A DNA stretch of 24,052 nt from Ovoidimarina sp039190895 (GTDB lineage: Bacteria > Pseudomonadota > Alphaproteobacteria > Rhodobacterales > Rhodobacteraceae), in the NCBI GenBank assembly GCA_039190895.1, contig JBCCXY010000050.1:1-24052 (forward strand). The letters run 5' to 3'. The notes beneath the pieces were generated by a model. It saw only the letters and a program-made list of their open reading frames with translations, was not told the DNA's origin and ran no database searches. This document shows positions 7,615 through 15,996 of the stretch, one piece after another. How positions within the stretch are numbered: position 1 is the first letter of the stretch; each line of letters opens with the position of its first letter. The position numbers were made by a program, and so were the translations under genes.

Positions 7615-9123
7615 TTACAAGCGGATTGGAAACGTATCCCGGATGCGGGCGTCCTGTTCGGGGGTCAGGTAGTCGGGCCGGTGGGTGTCAAGGATGTGCC
7701 GTGCTGTCTCGGACGCGCGGGCCCACATGTCGCGCGCGCCGTTGTCCGCCCAAGCCTGGGGCGGGTCACGGTCGGCAAGTTTGGGGTAGAAATAATCCCG
7801 CTCCATCGCCGCGTGGGTTTCGGCGGCGCCGAGGAAGTGGCCTTCGCCCAGCACCACGTCGCGGATGGCGTCGAAGGCGAGGGTATCGTCGTTGACCTCG
7901 ACCCCCCGCATGACGCGGTAGATCGCGCCGTGCATTTCGTTGTCGAGGACAAAGGCCTCAAAGCTGGCGCCCAGCAGTGAGGCGGTCATGCCGGAGCTTT
8001 CGTAGACGAGGTTGCCGCCCGCCAGTCCTGCGGCGAGTGCGGTCAGCGCCTTCTCGGCACCGTATTGCGCGTCGAGCGCCTTTGCGTCGGTCATGGAACT
8101 CGCCACGCCCGAAGGCAGGCCGAGCCAGTTGGAGATCTGGGCGGAGGCGGCGTTCATCACCGCGACCTCCCCGCCGCCGCCGGTGAAGGAGCCGGTGCGG
8201 AGGTCGACGACGAAGGGCCAATTCGCGAAGACCATGGGATGGCCCGGCTTGATGGCGTGGACCATGACAAGGCTAGCGAGCGTTTCGGCCAGCGATTGTG
8301 CGAGGAACCCCGCGAGGGTGGCGGGGGCGGTGGCGCCCGACTGGGCGGCGGTGATGCAGGACAGCGGGATGTTGTGGTCGATGCAGGCGTAGGTGACGTC
8401 GACGGCATCCTCGCCATAGCGCATGGGGGAGATGACCGGGCTGATATGGGCCTTCAGGAACGGGCGGGCCGCGAAGTCTCCGCCCGCTGCGATGTCGAGC
8501 ATCTGGACGATTGGGGCCACGTGGTGGGCCAGCGTGAAGGACGTGGCCACCGGCTTGGTCGTGTGGCGGATCAGGGCATAGGCGGTGTTGATATCGAGTT
8601 CGAAATTGTCCGCCAGATCGGTGGCCACGCAGCAGCGGGTGAACCAGCTCACGTTCTCCAGCGTGTCCTGCAGGCGGGTGAAATCGTGGAGATCGGCGAG
8701 GGTCGAGGGGCGGTAGAGCACGGTGTCGAGGTCGAGGGTCTGCACCGCCGCGCCGCCGGTGCCGAAATACACCCTGTCGCCGCCGACATCGATCGTGCGG
8801 GCCGGGTCACGACCGTGGAAGGGGAAGCTCTTGGCGGCGGCGGCGATGGCGGACTGGACGAGGGTGCGGGGGAAGAGGACGCGGTCGTCTTGCCGGATGG
8901 CGCCTGCGGTGACGAGGTCTTGCGCGAGGCGGTCGGGGACTTCTCCCATCCCGAGCCGTTCGAGCAGGTCGAGGGCGACGTCAACGATGCGCTCCACTTC
9001 CGACGTGGTCAGCGGGGCGTAGCGCCCGCCGATCTGGCCCGGCGGGCACGGGTTCTCGGGCCCCACCTTGCGCTGCGCGAGCCGTTCCTTCCGGCCCCCC
9101 GGGCGGCGGCGTGGGGCGGTCAT
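7615..9123 (-). CDS. MttB-family (COG5598) trimethylamine/quaternary-amine methyltransferase homologue
   Basis: A 502-aa soluble protein of the MttB superfamily, whose characterised members move a methyl group from trimethylamine or quaternary amines such as glycine betaine to a corrinoid protein. Family-like segments include RYAPLTTSEVERI near the start, VYFGTGGAAVQTLD, PVISPMRYGEDAVD, FANWPFVVDLRTGSFTGGG, and YESSGMTASLLGASFE. There is no in-frame TAG, so this is the non-pyrrolysine branch. No corrinoid protein gene is nearby, so the methyl acceptor is unclear. It is transcribed away from the FAD/GcvT oxidoreductase, suggesting a shared methylamine, betaine or one-carbon theme. The ATG at 9123 has no clear ribosome site, so the start is somewhat uncertain. 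Substrate unknown. Confidence 0.85.
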   Translation of the reverse strand: MTAPRRRPGGRKERLAQRKVGPENPCPPGQIGGRYAPLTTSEVERIVDVALDLLERLGMGEVPDRLAQDLVTAGAIRQDDRVLFPRTLVQSAIAAAAKSFPFHGRDPARTIDVGGDRVYFGTGGAAVQTLDLDTVLYRPSTLADLHDFTRLQDTLENVSWFTRCCVATDLADNFELDINTAYALIRHTTKPVATSFTLAHHVAPIVQMLDIAAGGDFAARPFLKAHISPVISPMRYGEDAVDVTYACIDHNIPLSCITAAQSGATAPATLAGFLAQSLAETLASLVMVHAIKPGHPMVFANWPFVVDLRTGSFTGGGGEVAVMNAASAQISNWLGLPSGVASSMTDAKALDAQYGAEKALTALAAGLAGGNLVYESSGMTASLLGASFEAFVLDNEMHGAIYRVMRGVEVNDDTLAFDAIRDVVLGEGHFLGAAETHAAMERDYFYPKLADRDPPQAWADNGARDMWARASETARHILDTHRPDYLTPEQDARIRDTFPIRL

Positions 9124-9244
9124 TTTGGCTTGCCTGAAGGGAACTTGCAGGATTTCAAAAAGTCATGCCTTTCTGAGGCTTACGGCGATTCACTCTAGTC
9201 TAAGCACAGAAAATCGGGGACTGTCCTGAAAAAAGGACAGGGCG
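9124..9244. promoter_or_regulatory. divergent intergenic region with promoters for the MttB-like and FAD/GcvT genes
   Basis: This 121-bp gap separates two head-to-head genes and must hold both promoters if they are transcribed separately. It is clearly more AT-rich than the surrounding coding sequence. No confident -35/-10 pair could be fixed by eye. Its right end carries a 20-bp palindrome next to the start of the FAD/GcvT gene, listed separately. Confidence 0.55.
9221..9240. promoter_or_regulatory. palindrome overlapping the ribosome site of the FAD/GcvT gene
   Basis: A perfect 7-bp inverted repeat, CTGTCCT-GAAAAA-AGGACAG, ends 4 bp before the ATG at 9245. The right arm contains the AAGGA ribosome site. 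As DNA it could be an operator for a dimeric repressor. As RNA it could form a hairpin that hides the ribosome site. Either would control the downstream gene. The symmetry is visible; the function is inferred. Confidence 0.6.
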
Positions 9245-11665
9245 ATGAAATCAAGTGCGCGCGTGGTGGTGATCGGGGGCGGGATCGCGGGATGCTCGAC
9301 GCTCTATCATCTGACGCAGGAGGGCTGGTCGGATGTCATGCTCTTGGAGCGGGATGAGCTGACGTCGGGGACGACGTGGCATTCGGCGGCGCAGGTGACG
9401 AATTTCGGGATGAACCAGACGATGGTTGGGCTGAAGTCCCATTCTATCGCGCTGTATCAGGAGCTGGCGGCGGACCCGGATTATCCGATCAACTACCACC
9501 ATGGCGACGGCGGCATCCGGCTGGCGAATACCGAGGCACAGATGGAGGGTTATCGGCACTTCGCCTCGATGGCGCGGGGGATGGATGTCGAGTTTGAGGT
9601 GATCGATGCGGAGGAGTGCGCGCGGCGGCATCCGCTGATTTCGACGGACGAGTTGCTGGGCGGGCTGTGGGACCCGGCGGACGGGGATATTGACCCGGCG
9701 CAGTTGTGTCAGGCATTGGCGCGGCGGGCACGGAAGGCGGGGGCGGAGGTGCATCGGCACACGCCGGTGACGGGGCTGCGGCAGTTGCCCGATCACAGTT
9801 GGATCGTTGAGACGCCGAAGGGCGAGGTCCAAGCCGAGATCGTGGTGAATGCCTGCGGCTATCGCGTGAACGAGGTGGGCGCGATGATGGGCGTCCATCA
9901 TCCGGTGGCGTCGATGGAGCATCAGTATTTCGTCACCGAAGAGATCCCGGCCATTCGCGACGCGGGCCACCGCATGCCGCTGCTGCGTTGTCCGATCAGT
10001 GATTACTATTCGCGGCAGGAAAAGTATGGGCTGCTCGTCGGGTTCTACGAGCAGGATTGCAAGCCGTGGGGGATGGACGGGATCGACCCAAAGTTCACCA
10101 ACGCGCTGTGCCCCGACGATCTGGATCGGGTGACCGATGTGCTGGAGGGCGCGTTTGCCCGGATGCCCGCGTTGATGGAGGTGGGGGTGCACACCATCGT
10201 CAACGGGCCGATCACCTACACGATCGACGGGGCGCCGCTGGTGGGGCCGATCCCGGGCAAGCGGAATGCGTTCTGCATCATCGGCTTGCGGGCTGGGCTG
10301 GGAGAAGGCGGGGGCCATGGGTGGCTGCTGGCACAGCAGATTGTCCACGGCGAGGCGTGCTATGACACCTGGGTGCTCGACCCCCGGCGGTTTGCCGGGC
10401 ACACGAATGTGGAGCTGACATCGCTGAAGGCGGTGGAGGATTACCAGAACGAATTCCGCTTTCATTTCCCCCATGAGCATCGGCCTGCGGGGCGACCGGG
10501 TAAGACGACTCCGCTGACGCCGGTGCTGGCCGCGGAGGGGGCGGAGTTCACCGTGGTGAACGGGTGGGAGCGGGTGGAGTACATCAAGCCCGCGCCCGAC
10601 TTTCACCCGACGTTGGGGTTCGGGTTTGACGAGGCCTTTGACGTGGTGGCAGCCGAGGTGCGGGCCGTGCAGACGGGTGTCGGGTTGGCGGAGGTGAACG
10701 GGTTCAACCGGATCGAGATCACGGGGGCGGATCGGCACGGCTTTCTGGATCGGATGATGTGCGGGACCGTGACCCGGCGGGAAGGCCGGGTCGGGCTGGG
10801 GTATCTGCTGAACCACCACGGGATGGTCAAGGCGGAGGCGACGGTGGCCAATCTGCCGGGCGAGCGGGTGTGGTTCGGGTCGGCGGCGGCGGCGGAGTTG
10901 CATGATTTCGACTGGCTGTCGCAGCATCTGGAGCCGGGGGAGGATGTGCGGCTTCGGTCTTTGACGAACCAGTGGACCATCATGGTGCTAGCGGGGCCGA
11001 AATCGCGGGAGGTTCTGTCGGCGTGTGCGAGGGGGGATTGGTCGAGGGACGCGTTTCCTTGGTTGAGCGTTCGAGAGTGCTTTGTGGGCTATGCACCTTC
11101 GGTGGTGATGGGGGTGAGTTTCTCTGGCGAGTTGGCGTACGAGATCCATGTGCCGAACGAGTCGCTCTATGCGGCGTATCTGGCCTTGCGGACGGCGGGT
11201 GAGGCCCATGGCCTGACGCTGTTCGGGGCAAGGGCGGTGGAGTCGATGCGGATGGAGAAAGGGTTTCTGCATTGGAAGGCCGATCTGCTGACGGAGTTTG
11301 ATCCGTTCGAGACGGGGCTGGATCGGTTCGTGAAGCCCGAGAAGGGGGCGTTCGTCGGGCGGGAGGCGTTGCTGAAGCGGATGGAGGCTGGGCCGCAGCG
11401 GCTGATTGTGTGCCTGGAGGTCGCCTCGCAGCGGGCGCCTGCCCACGGTGGAGCGTCGTTGATGGAGGGCGAGCGGGTCGTGGGGACGGTGACGTCTGGC
11501 GATTGGGGGCACCGGGTTGGGAAGAACCTGGCCTATGCGTTTGTGCAGCCGGGACATGCGGCGGAGGGGACGCAGATGCAGTTGGATCTGTGCGGGGAGT
11601 TGGTGCCGTGTAAGGTGATCCCGTTTTGTCCGTATGACCCAGAATTCGAACGGGCGCGGGCGTGA
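9245..11665 (+). CDS. FAD-dependent oxidoreductase with C-terminal GcvT domains (dimethylglycine/sarcosine dehydrogenase-like)
   Basis: A flavoenzyme of 806 aa with the architecture of bacterial dimethylglycine/sarcosine dehydrogenases. It has an N-terminal DAO-type FAD domain, a short FAO-middle segment at roughly 370-425, and GcvT plus GcvT C-terminal tetrahydrofolate-binding domains over about 440-800. The dinucleotide motif GGGIAG is at residues 11-16. TSGTTWHSA places His46 where related enzymes attach FAD covalently. Such enzymes oxidise an N-methyl group and hand the carbon to tetrahydrofolate. A ribosome site AAGGA precedes the ATG by 7 nt, inside a palindrome. It is divergent from the MttB-like gene and convergent with the gamma-glutamyltransferase gene. 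The exact substrate (dimethylglycine, sarcosine or another N-methyl amine) cannot be read from sequence. Confidence 0.9.
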   Translation: MKSSARVVVIGGGIAGCSTLYHLTQEGWSDVMLLERDELTSGTTWHSAAQVTNFGMNQTMVGLKSHSIALYQELAADPDYPINYHHGDGGIRLANTEAQMEGYRHFASMARGMDVEFEVIDAEECARRHPLISTDELLGGLWDPADGDIDPAQLCQALARRARKAGAEVHRHTPVTGLRQLPDHSWIVETPKGEVQAEIVVNACGYRVNEVGAMMGVHHPVASMEHQYFVTEEIPAIRDAGHRMPLLRCPISDYYSRQEKYGLLVGFYEQDCKPWGMDGIDPKFTNALCPDDLDRVTDVLEGAFARMPALMEVGVHTIVNGPITYTIDGAPLVGPIPGKRNAFCIIGLRAGLGEGGGHGWLLAQQIVHGEACYDTWVLDPRRFAGHTNVELTSLKAVEDYQNEFRFHFPHEHRPAGRPGKTTPLTPVLAAEGAEFTVVNGWERVEYIKPAPDFHPTLGFGFDEAFDVVAAEVRAVQTGVGLAEVNGFNRIEITGADRHGFLDRMMCGTVTRREGRVGLGYLLNHHGMVKAEATVANLPGERVWFGSAAAAELHDFDWLSQHLEPGEDVRLRSLTNQWTIMVLAGPKSREVLSACARGDWSRDAFPWLSVRECFVGYAPSVVMGVSFSGELAYEIHVPNESLYAAYLALRTAGEAHGLTLFGARAVESMRMEKGFLHWKADLLTEFDPFETGLDRFVKPEKGAFVGREALLKRMEAGPQRLIVCLEVASQRAPAHGGASLMEGERVVGTVTSGDWGHRVGKNLAYAFVQPGHAAEGTQMQLDLCGELVPCKVIPFCPYDPEFERARA

Positions 11666-11674
11666 TGCAATGGG

Positions 11675-11720
11675 GCCGGAAAATGGAATTTTCCGATACG
11701 ATTTCTTCCAGAAATCGGCC
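11675..11720. repeat. double-hairpin repeat, copy 2
   Basis: Second copy of the 46-bp unit at 7566-7611, differing at three positions. Its palindromes are CGGAAAAT-GGA-ATTTTCCG (11677-11695) and CGATTTCT-TCC-AGAAATCG (11699-11717). Like copy 1 it sits between two convergent stop codons, 9 bp after the FAD/GcvT gene and 11 bp from the end of the gamma-glutamyltransferase gene. Confidence 0.85.
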
Positions 11721-11731
11721 CCGGCTGACCG

Positions 11732-13507
11732 TTAGCGTCCGGCGGCGTAGGCTTGGACCAGCCGCGGTGTAGCGGCAGCTTTCAGGAGGCCGGTCGGGGT
11801 CCGGGCGGCGGCGGTGAGACGGCCGAGGGCCCAGGGGTCGGTGACCTCGATATCGTGGCCGCGGGCGCGGAGGGCTGCGATTGCCTCTTGGCCGAAGGCG
11901 GGTTCCAGAAGCAGGTGATTGGGGCGCACGGTGCGGGGGTAGAAGCTGGATTGCAGGTGGCTGGAGAGCGCCAGAGGGGCGTCGATTGCCTCTTGTAGGT
12001 TCATGCCCTGATGCACCAGTCGCAGGAGCATCATGAGCTGCCATTGGTCCTGGCTATCGCCTCCCGGGGTGCCGAAGGCCAGACGTGTGCCGTCGGGCGC
12101 GCGGGCCATTGAGGGCGACAGCGTCGTGCGGGGGCGACGACCCGGGGCGAGGGTCGTGGGTAGGCCTTCGTCCAGCCAGAACATCTGGGCGCGGGTGTTG
12201 AGCGGGACGCCGAGGCCGGGCACCACGGGGTTGGATTGCAGCCAGCCGCCGGAGGGGGTGGCGGAGACCATGTTGCCCGCGCCGTCCACGACGTCGAGGT
12301 GGACGGTGTCGCCTTCCCTTTTCGTCAGGTGCGCGTTGGTGGGCTCGCCTCCGCCCGCGCCTGCGCCATCGGGGACGGTGCGGGTGGCGCGGGTGAGGAA
12401 GGCGTCGGCGAGGACCTCATCCAAGCGGCCCGGGCGGAGGTCGCGTGAGGCCGTTGGCGTGATCAGTGCGGCGCGGTCCTGGGCGTAGGCGTCGGAGAGG
12501 AGGTCCGGCGGGATGGCGCTGTGGTCGGGGTCGCCGTAATAGGTGTCGCGGTCGGCGAAGGCGAGTTGGAGGGCCTCGACGGCGTGGTGGATCAGGTCGG
12601 CGTCGTCGCCCGGGTCCAGAGTCTTGTGGCCGAGCATTCCGAGGGCTTGAAGAAGCGACGGCCCCTGGCTCCAGAACCCGCCTTTCCAGATGTCCCAGCC
12701 GTGGTAGGTGCCGCACAGTGCCGGTTCGATGGTGGCTTCCCAACCGGCCATGTCGACCCCGGTGAGCACGCCCTTGCGGTGCCCGCTTGCGCCATCGAGG
12801 ACGGTGGCGTCGCGCAGGTAGGTGTCGATGGCCTCGGCCACGAATCCCTGCGAGAAGATGCGGCGGGCTGCGTCGATCTGGGCCTCGCGGCCTTCGACCG
12901 CTTCGGCTTCGTCAAGCAAGCGGCGCCAGAAGGCGGCGAGTTGGGGGTTGCGGAAGATGTCGCCCGGCTTGGGGACGGCGCCACCGGGCAGCCAGACCTC
13001 GGCGGAGGTGGGCCACTCGGTGCGGAAGACCTCGGCCTGTCCGGCGATGGCGTCGACGGTGATCGGCAGGATCGGATAGCCGTGTTCGGCGTAATAGATC
13101 GCGGGCTCCAGCACCTCGCGCAGGGGCTTGGTGCCCCAGTCGCGGAGCATCAGCATCCACGCATCGAACGCGCCCGGGATGACGGTGGCAAGTAGGCCGG
13201 AGCCGGGGATCAGGGTCAGACCTTCGGCGCGGTAATGCGCGACAGTTGCGCCTGCAGGGGCGGGGCCCTGGCCGCAGATCATGCGGGGCGTGTCGTCGCC
13301 CGCAGGCCAGATCAGGGCGGGGAGGTCGCCGAGGGGGCCGACGAGTTGCGGCTCCACCACGTTCAGGACGAACCCCGTGGCGACGGCGGCGTCGAAGGCA
13401 TTGCCACCGGCTTCGAGGATCTTCATGCCAGAGGCGCTGGCCAGCCAGTGGGTCGAGGTGACCATGCCGAAGGTGCCCTGCAGTTCCGGTCGCGTGGTGA
13501 AGGTCAT
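11732..13507 (-). CDS. ggt: gamma-glutamyltransferase family protein (Ntn hydrolase)
   Basis: An enzyme of 591 aa in the self-cleaving gamma-glutamyltransferase family, which hydrolyses or transfers gamma-glutamyl or related acyl groups. The large-subunit part begins with FGMVTSTHWLASASGMKILEAGGNAFDAAVA, shown here only as the family hallmarks GMV and EAGGNAFDAA. The predicted cleavage site and nucleophile is Thr401 in GDTVHLDVVD, followed by GNMVSATPSGG. The motif GTPGGD at 479-484 corresponds to the usual GSPGG loop. The ATG at 13507 was preferred over an upstream ATG at 13636: it has an AGGGGG ribosome site and family homology begins right after it, while the longer start would overlap the neighbouring glycosyltransferase. 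No clear signal peptide is seen, so the protein may be cytoplasmic. Substrate unknown. Confidence 0.9.
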   Translation of the reverse strand: MTFTTRPELQGTFGMVTSTHWLASASGMKILEAGGNAFDAAVATGFVLNVVEPQLVGPLGDLPALIWPAGDDTPRMICGQGPAPAGATVAHYRAEGLTLIPGSGLLATVIPGAFDAWMLMLRDWGTKPLREVLEPAIYYAEHGYPILPITVDAIAGQAEVFRTEWPTSAEVWLPGGAVPKPGDIFRNPQLAAFWRRLLDEAEAVEGREAQIDAARRIFSQGFVAEAIDTYLRDATVLDGASGHRKGVLTGVDMAGWEATIEPALCGTYHGWDIWKGGFWSQGPSLLQALGMLGHKTLDPGDDADLIHHAVEALQLAFADRDTYYGDPDHSAIPPDLLSDAYAQDRAALITPTASRDLRPGRLDEVLADAFLTRATRTVPDGAGAGGGEPTNAHLTKREGDTVHLDVVDGAGNMVSATPSGGWLQSNPVVPGLGVPLNTRAQMFWLDEGLPTTLAPGRRPRTTLSPSMARAPDGTRLAFGTPGGDSQDQWQLMMLLRLVHQGMNLQEAIDAPLALSSHLQSSFYPRTVRPNHLLLEPAFGQEAIAALRARGHDIEVTDPWALGRLTAAARTPTGLLKAAATPRLVQAYAAGR

Positions 13508-13615
13508 GTGGGGCCCCCTTTGGTGCTTCAGGCCACGTATGTCGGCGAAACTGGGGGACCACAACTGGCTGGCTGTCGCGGGGCGTGGTAACTGGCGCAA
13601 AACGCGAGGCGGCCG

Positions 13616-15811
13616 GTGCAGATCGAAGAGCGGCATCTGACGACGATTGAGACCCGGGGCGGGACGCTCCTGGCCGCCATTCGGGCCGGTGACGGTCAGG
13701 CGATTTGCGTGTTCAAGTCCGGGTTTGCGCGGGATGAACTGACCGATGTGGACGGGTTCACCATCGAGGCGACGCGGTCCATCGGGAGTGGGCTAGTGGT
13801 TGTCGGGCGGGCCGAGGGCGGGGTGATCCCGCTGCCGCTGCGGGGCGGGGAGCAGGCGCCTGTATTGGCGCAGGCGACGGGGCTGTTCGAGGGGCTGAAC
13901 ACGGTCGTCGCTTTCCGTGGGGTCGAGAGCGCCGAGGTCATCGGGGACTGGCTGGGGTATTATCAGAGGCACCACGGGCTGGAGGCGGCGTTGATCGTGG
14001 ACCGACTTGCGCCGGGGCCGTCGTCGTTTCCGAGGGCGTTGCCGGAAGTTGACGGGATCAAGCGGGTCGTCGTCTTGACGCTGGATGTGCCGACAGGACA
14101 CGCGGATCGGGGGGCGGAGGTGCTGCCCTTTCTGGCGCCGGATGCGCCGGGAAAGGACCGGATGCAGCCGCCGGAGCCGGACCCGTGGCGGGCGCCGTTT
14201 GCCGAGATCGTTCTTTACGAGTTGCTGCGGCACCTGTGGCTTGGGACCGCGCGGGGGGTTCTGAACCTTGATCCGTCCGACCTGCTGCCGCCCGGAAATG
14301 TCTTTGACATCGCCGAGGGCGCCCCGCACGGGGTGGCGGTACTGGATGGTAGGCGGGCGTATCCGTGGGCTTTGCGCCCGGGGCAGGCGGCGCATTTCAG
14401 GGATCATGTGTGTCATCGGTTCGATGGGCGCCCGAGTAACCCTCGTTGGTGCATCGCGCCCAGGACGGCGCGGCCCGATGTGATCTGGCGGATGCTGCGG
14501 ATCATCGGAGTGCCGGGGGAGAAGAGCCCGGTGCTGCCCTATTGGCGCTGCATGGCGTTGCGGCATCCGACAGAGAACGTGGCTGAGATCGTGCCGAAGG
14601 CGGCGTTGGTGGAGGAGGCCGGGCTGCGCGCGCTGGTGGCCGGGTTCGGGGGGCCGGAGGCGCGGCGGCCTCCGGCGGCGAAGGCGCGGGTGGAGAGCCG
14701 GACAAACCGGACGGGCATAGTCACGACGATGAAAAACGAGGGGCCGTTCATTCTGGAGTGGCTCGCGTATCACCGGGCGATCGGGGTGGAGCAGTTTCTG
14801 GTGTTCACCAACGACTGCACGGATGGCACGGACACGCTGCTGGATCTGCTGGAGCGGAAGGGGCTGGTGCGGCGCCGGGAGAACCCGTTTCGCGAGACCG
14901 GGGGGCGGCCCCAGCATGCGGCGTTGCAGGCGGCGGATGCGGATGCGGCGGTGCAGGCGCTCGACTGGGTGGTGTGCATGGATGTGGACGAGTTCATCAA
15001 CATCCATGTGGGCGACGGGACGCTGGAGGCGCTGTATGGGGTGGTGCCGGAGGCCAACATGATCTCAATGACGTGGCGGCTGTTCGGGAATGCGGGGATC
15101 GATGCGTTTGCCGATGCGTTCGTGACGCGGCAGTTTACGCGCTGCGCGCCGGAGTTCATTCGCAAGCCGCATCAGGCTTGGGGGTTCAAGACGCTGGCGC
15201 GGAACACCGGGGTGTTTCGGAAGCTGGGGGTGCATCGGCCCAAGGGGCTGCGGCCTCAGTTGGTGGGGGCGCTGAACTGGGTGAATGGCTCTGGCCGGGC
15301 GATGCCGCTGACGGCGTATCGGTCGGCGTGGCGGTCGACGCAGGACACGTACGGGTACGATCTGGTGACGCTAAACCACTATGCGGTGCGATCGGCGGAG
15401 AGCTTTCTGGTCAAGCGCGACCGGGGTCGGGTGAACCATGTGGAGCGGGATCAGGGGCTGAATTACTGGTTTCGGATGAACAACAACGCGGAGGAGGATC
15501 TGTCGATCCAGGCGCGGTTGCCGGCAGCGCAGGCGGAGTTTGATCGGCTTATGGCGGACCCGGAGATTGCTGCGGCGCACGGGGCCTGTGTGGCGGCGCA
15601 TCGGGCGAAGATCGCGGAGTTGCTGGGGACGCCGAAATATGCGGCCTTTTATGAAGAGATCACCGGCGACCGGATGGGTCGCCTGTCGCGTATGCATCGG
15701 CATTTCGGGGCGAATGTGTTTTTGCAGGGGCCGGATTGCCTGCCGGATGATGTTTTGGCCCATGCGGGGGAAGAGCGGTTCTTTTTCCGGGGGCCGCCGG
15801 TTTCCGGTTAG
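13616..15811 (+). CDS. two-domain GT2/GT92-like glycosyltransferase family protein
   Basis: A protein of 731 aa with no membrane span that I can see. The C-terminal half resembles GT2/GT92-type (Glyco_tranf_2_4) enzymes: TTMKNEGPFILEWLAYHR (N374/E375), a TDGT segment, and DVDEF at 456-460 as the probable metal-binding DxD site. A weaker copy of the same opening, VVAFRGVESAEVIGDWLGYY, lies near residues 96-116. It is followed by material that resembles the later part of the fold but has no clear DxD site. The gene may therefore be a tandem duplication with one dead domain. It starts with GTG preceded by GAGG at 6 nt. It is convergent with the flagellar operon, so a role in glycan or flagellin decoration is possible but unproven. 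Confidence 0.8.
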   Translation: MQIEERHLTTIETRGGTLLAAIRAGDGQAICVFKSGFARDELTDVDGFTIEATRSIGSGLVVVGRAEGGVIPLPLRGGEQAPVLAQATGLFEGLNTVVAFRGVESAEVIGDWLGYYQRHHGLEAALIVDRLAPGPSSFPRALPEVDGIKRVVVLTLDVPTGHADRGAEVLPFLAPDAPGKDRMQPPEPDPWRAPFAEIVLYELLRHLWLGTARGVLNLDPSDLLPPGNVFDIAEGAPHGVAVLDGRRAYPWALRPGQAAHFRDHVCHRFDGRPSNPRWCIAPRTARPDVIWRMLRIIGVPGEKSPVLPYWRCMALRHPTENVAEIVPKAALVEEAGLRALVAGFGGPEARRPPAAKARVESRTNRTGIVTTMKNEGPFILEWLAYHRAIGVEQFLVFTNDCTDGTDTLLDLLERKGLVRRRENPFRETGGRPQHAALQAADADAAVQALDWVVCMDVDEFINIHVGDGTLEALYGVVPEANMISMTWRLFGNAGIDAFADAFVTRQFTRCAPEFIRKPHQAWGFKTLARNTGVFRKLGVHRPKGLRPQLVGALNWVNGSGRAMPLTAYRSAWRSTQDTYGYDLVTLNHYAVRSAESFLVKRDRGRVNHVERDQGLNYWFRMNNNAEEDLSIQARLPAAQAEFDRLMADPEIAAAHGACVAAHRAKIAELLGTPKYAAFYEEITGDRMGRLSRMHRHFGANVFLQGPDCLPDDVLAHAGEERFFFRGPPVSG

Positions 15812-15996
15812 CCATGGAACGTTTTCTGGCGCGGAATCAAGGCCGTAGGCCGCCGCTTCATCGCAGGGCCCACCCCTGGCCCGGCGATTGTTTTGGGTCA
15901 GCGCCTCGCTTGGAACGACGGCGGAACCCCGCGATAAGCGCACTGAACAACTGTCTGGATCGCCGGTCTTGGGCCCATCGCTGGCGCGGCATTCTG
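15812..15996. other. intergenic gap between convergent glycosyltransferase and fliP
   Basis: This 185-bp gap between two stop codons has no convincing gene. A weak dyad GGGCC-CACCCCT-GGCCC (15866-15882), followed 7 bp later by TTTT, could be a poor terminator for the + strand gene. Nothing else is recognised. Confidence 0.5.

Noticed and set aside
9251..10927. 558-codon open frame on the minus strand opposite the FAD/GcvT gene
   Set aside because: Composition is Arg/His/Pro-rich and repetitive, no domain is seen, and the + strand frame has clear family motifs over its whole length.
9245..11665. DmdA (DMSP demethylase) for the GcvT-containing protein
   Set aside because: DmdA is a stand-alone GcvT-fold protein of about half this length. 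The N-terminal FAD domain and His46 motif fit a dehydrogenase instead.
13508..13636. Upstream extension of the gamma-glutamyltransferase gene to an ATG at 13636
   Set aside because: It adds 43 low-similarity residues, overlaps the divergent glycosyltransferase start, and lacks the good ribosome site found before the ATG at 13507.
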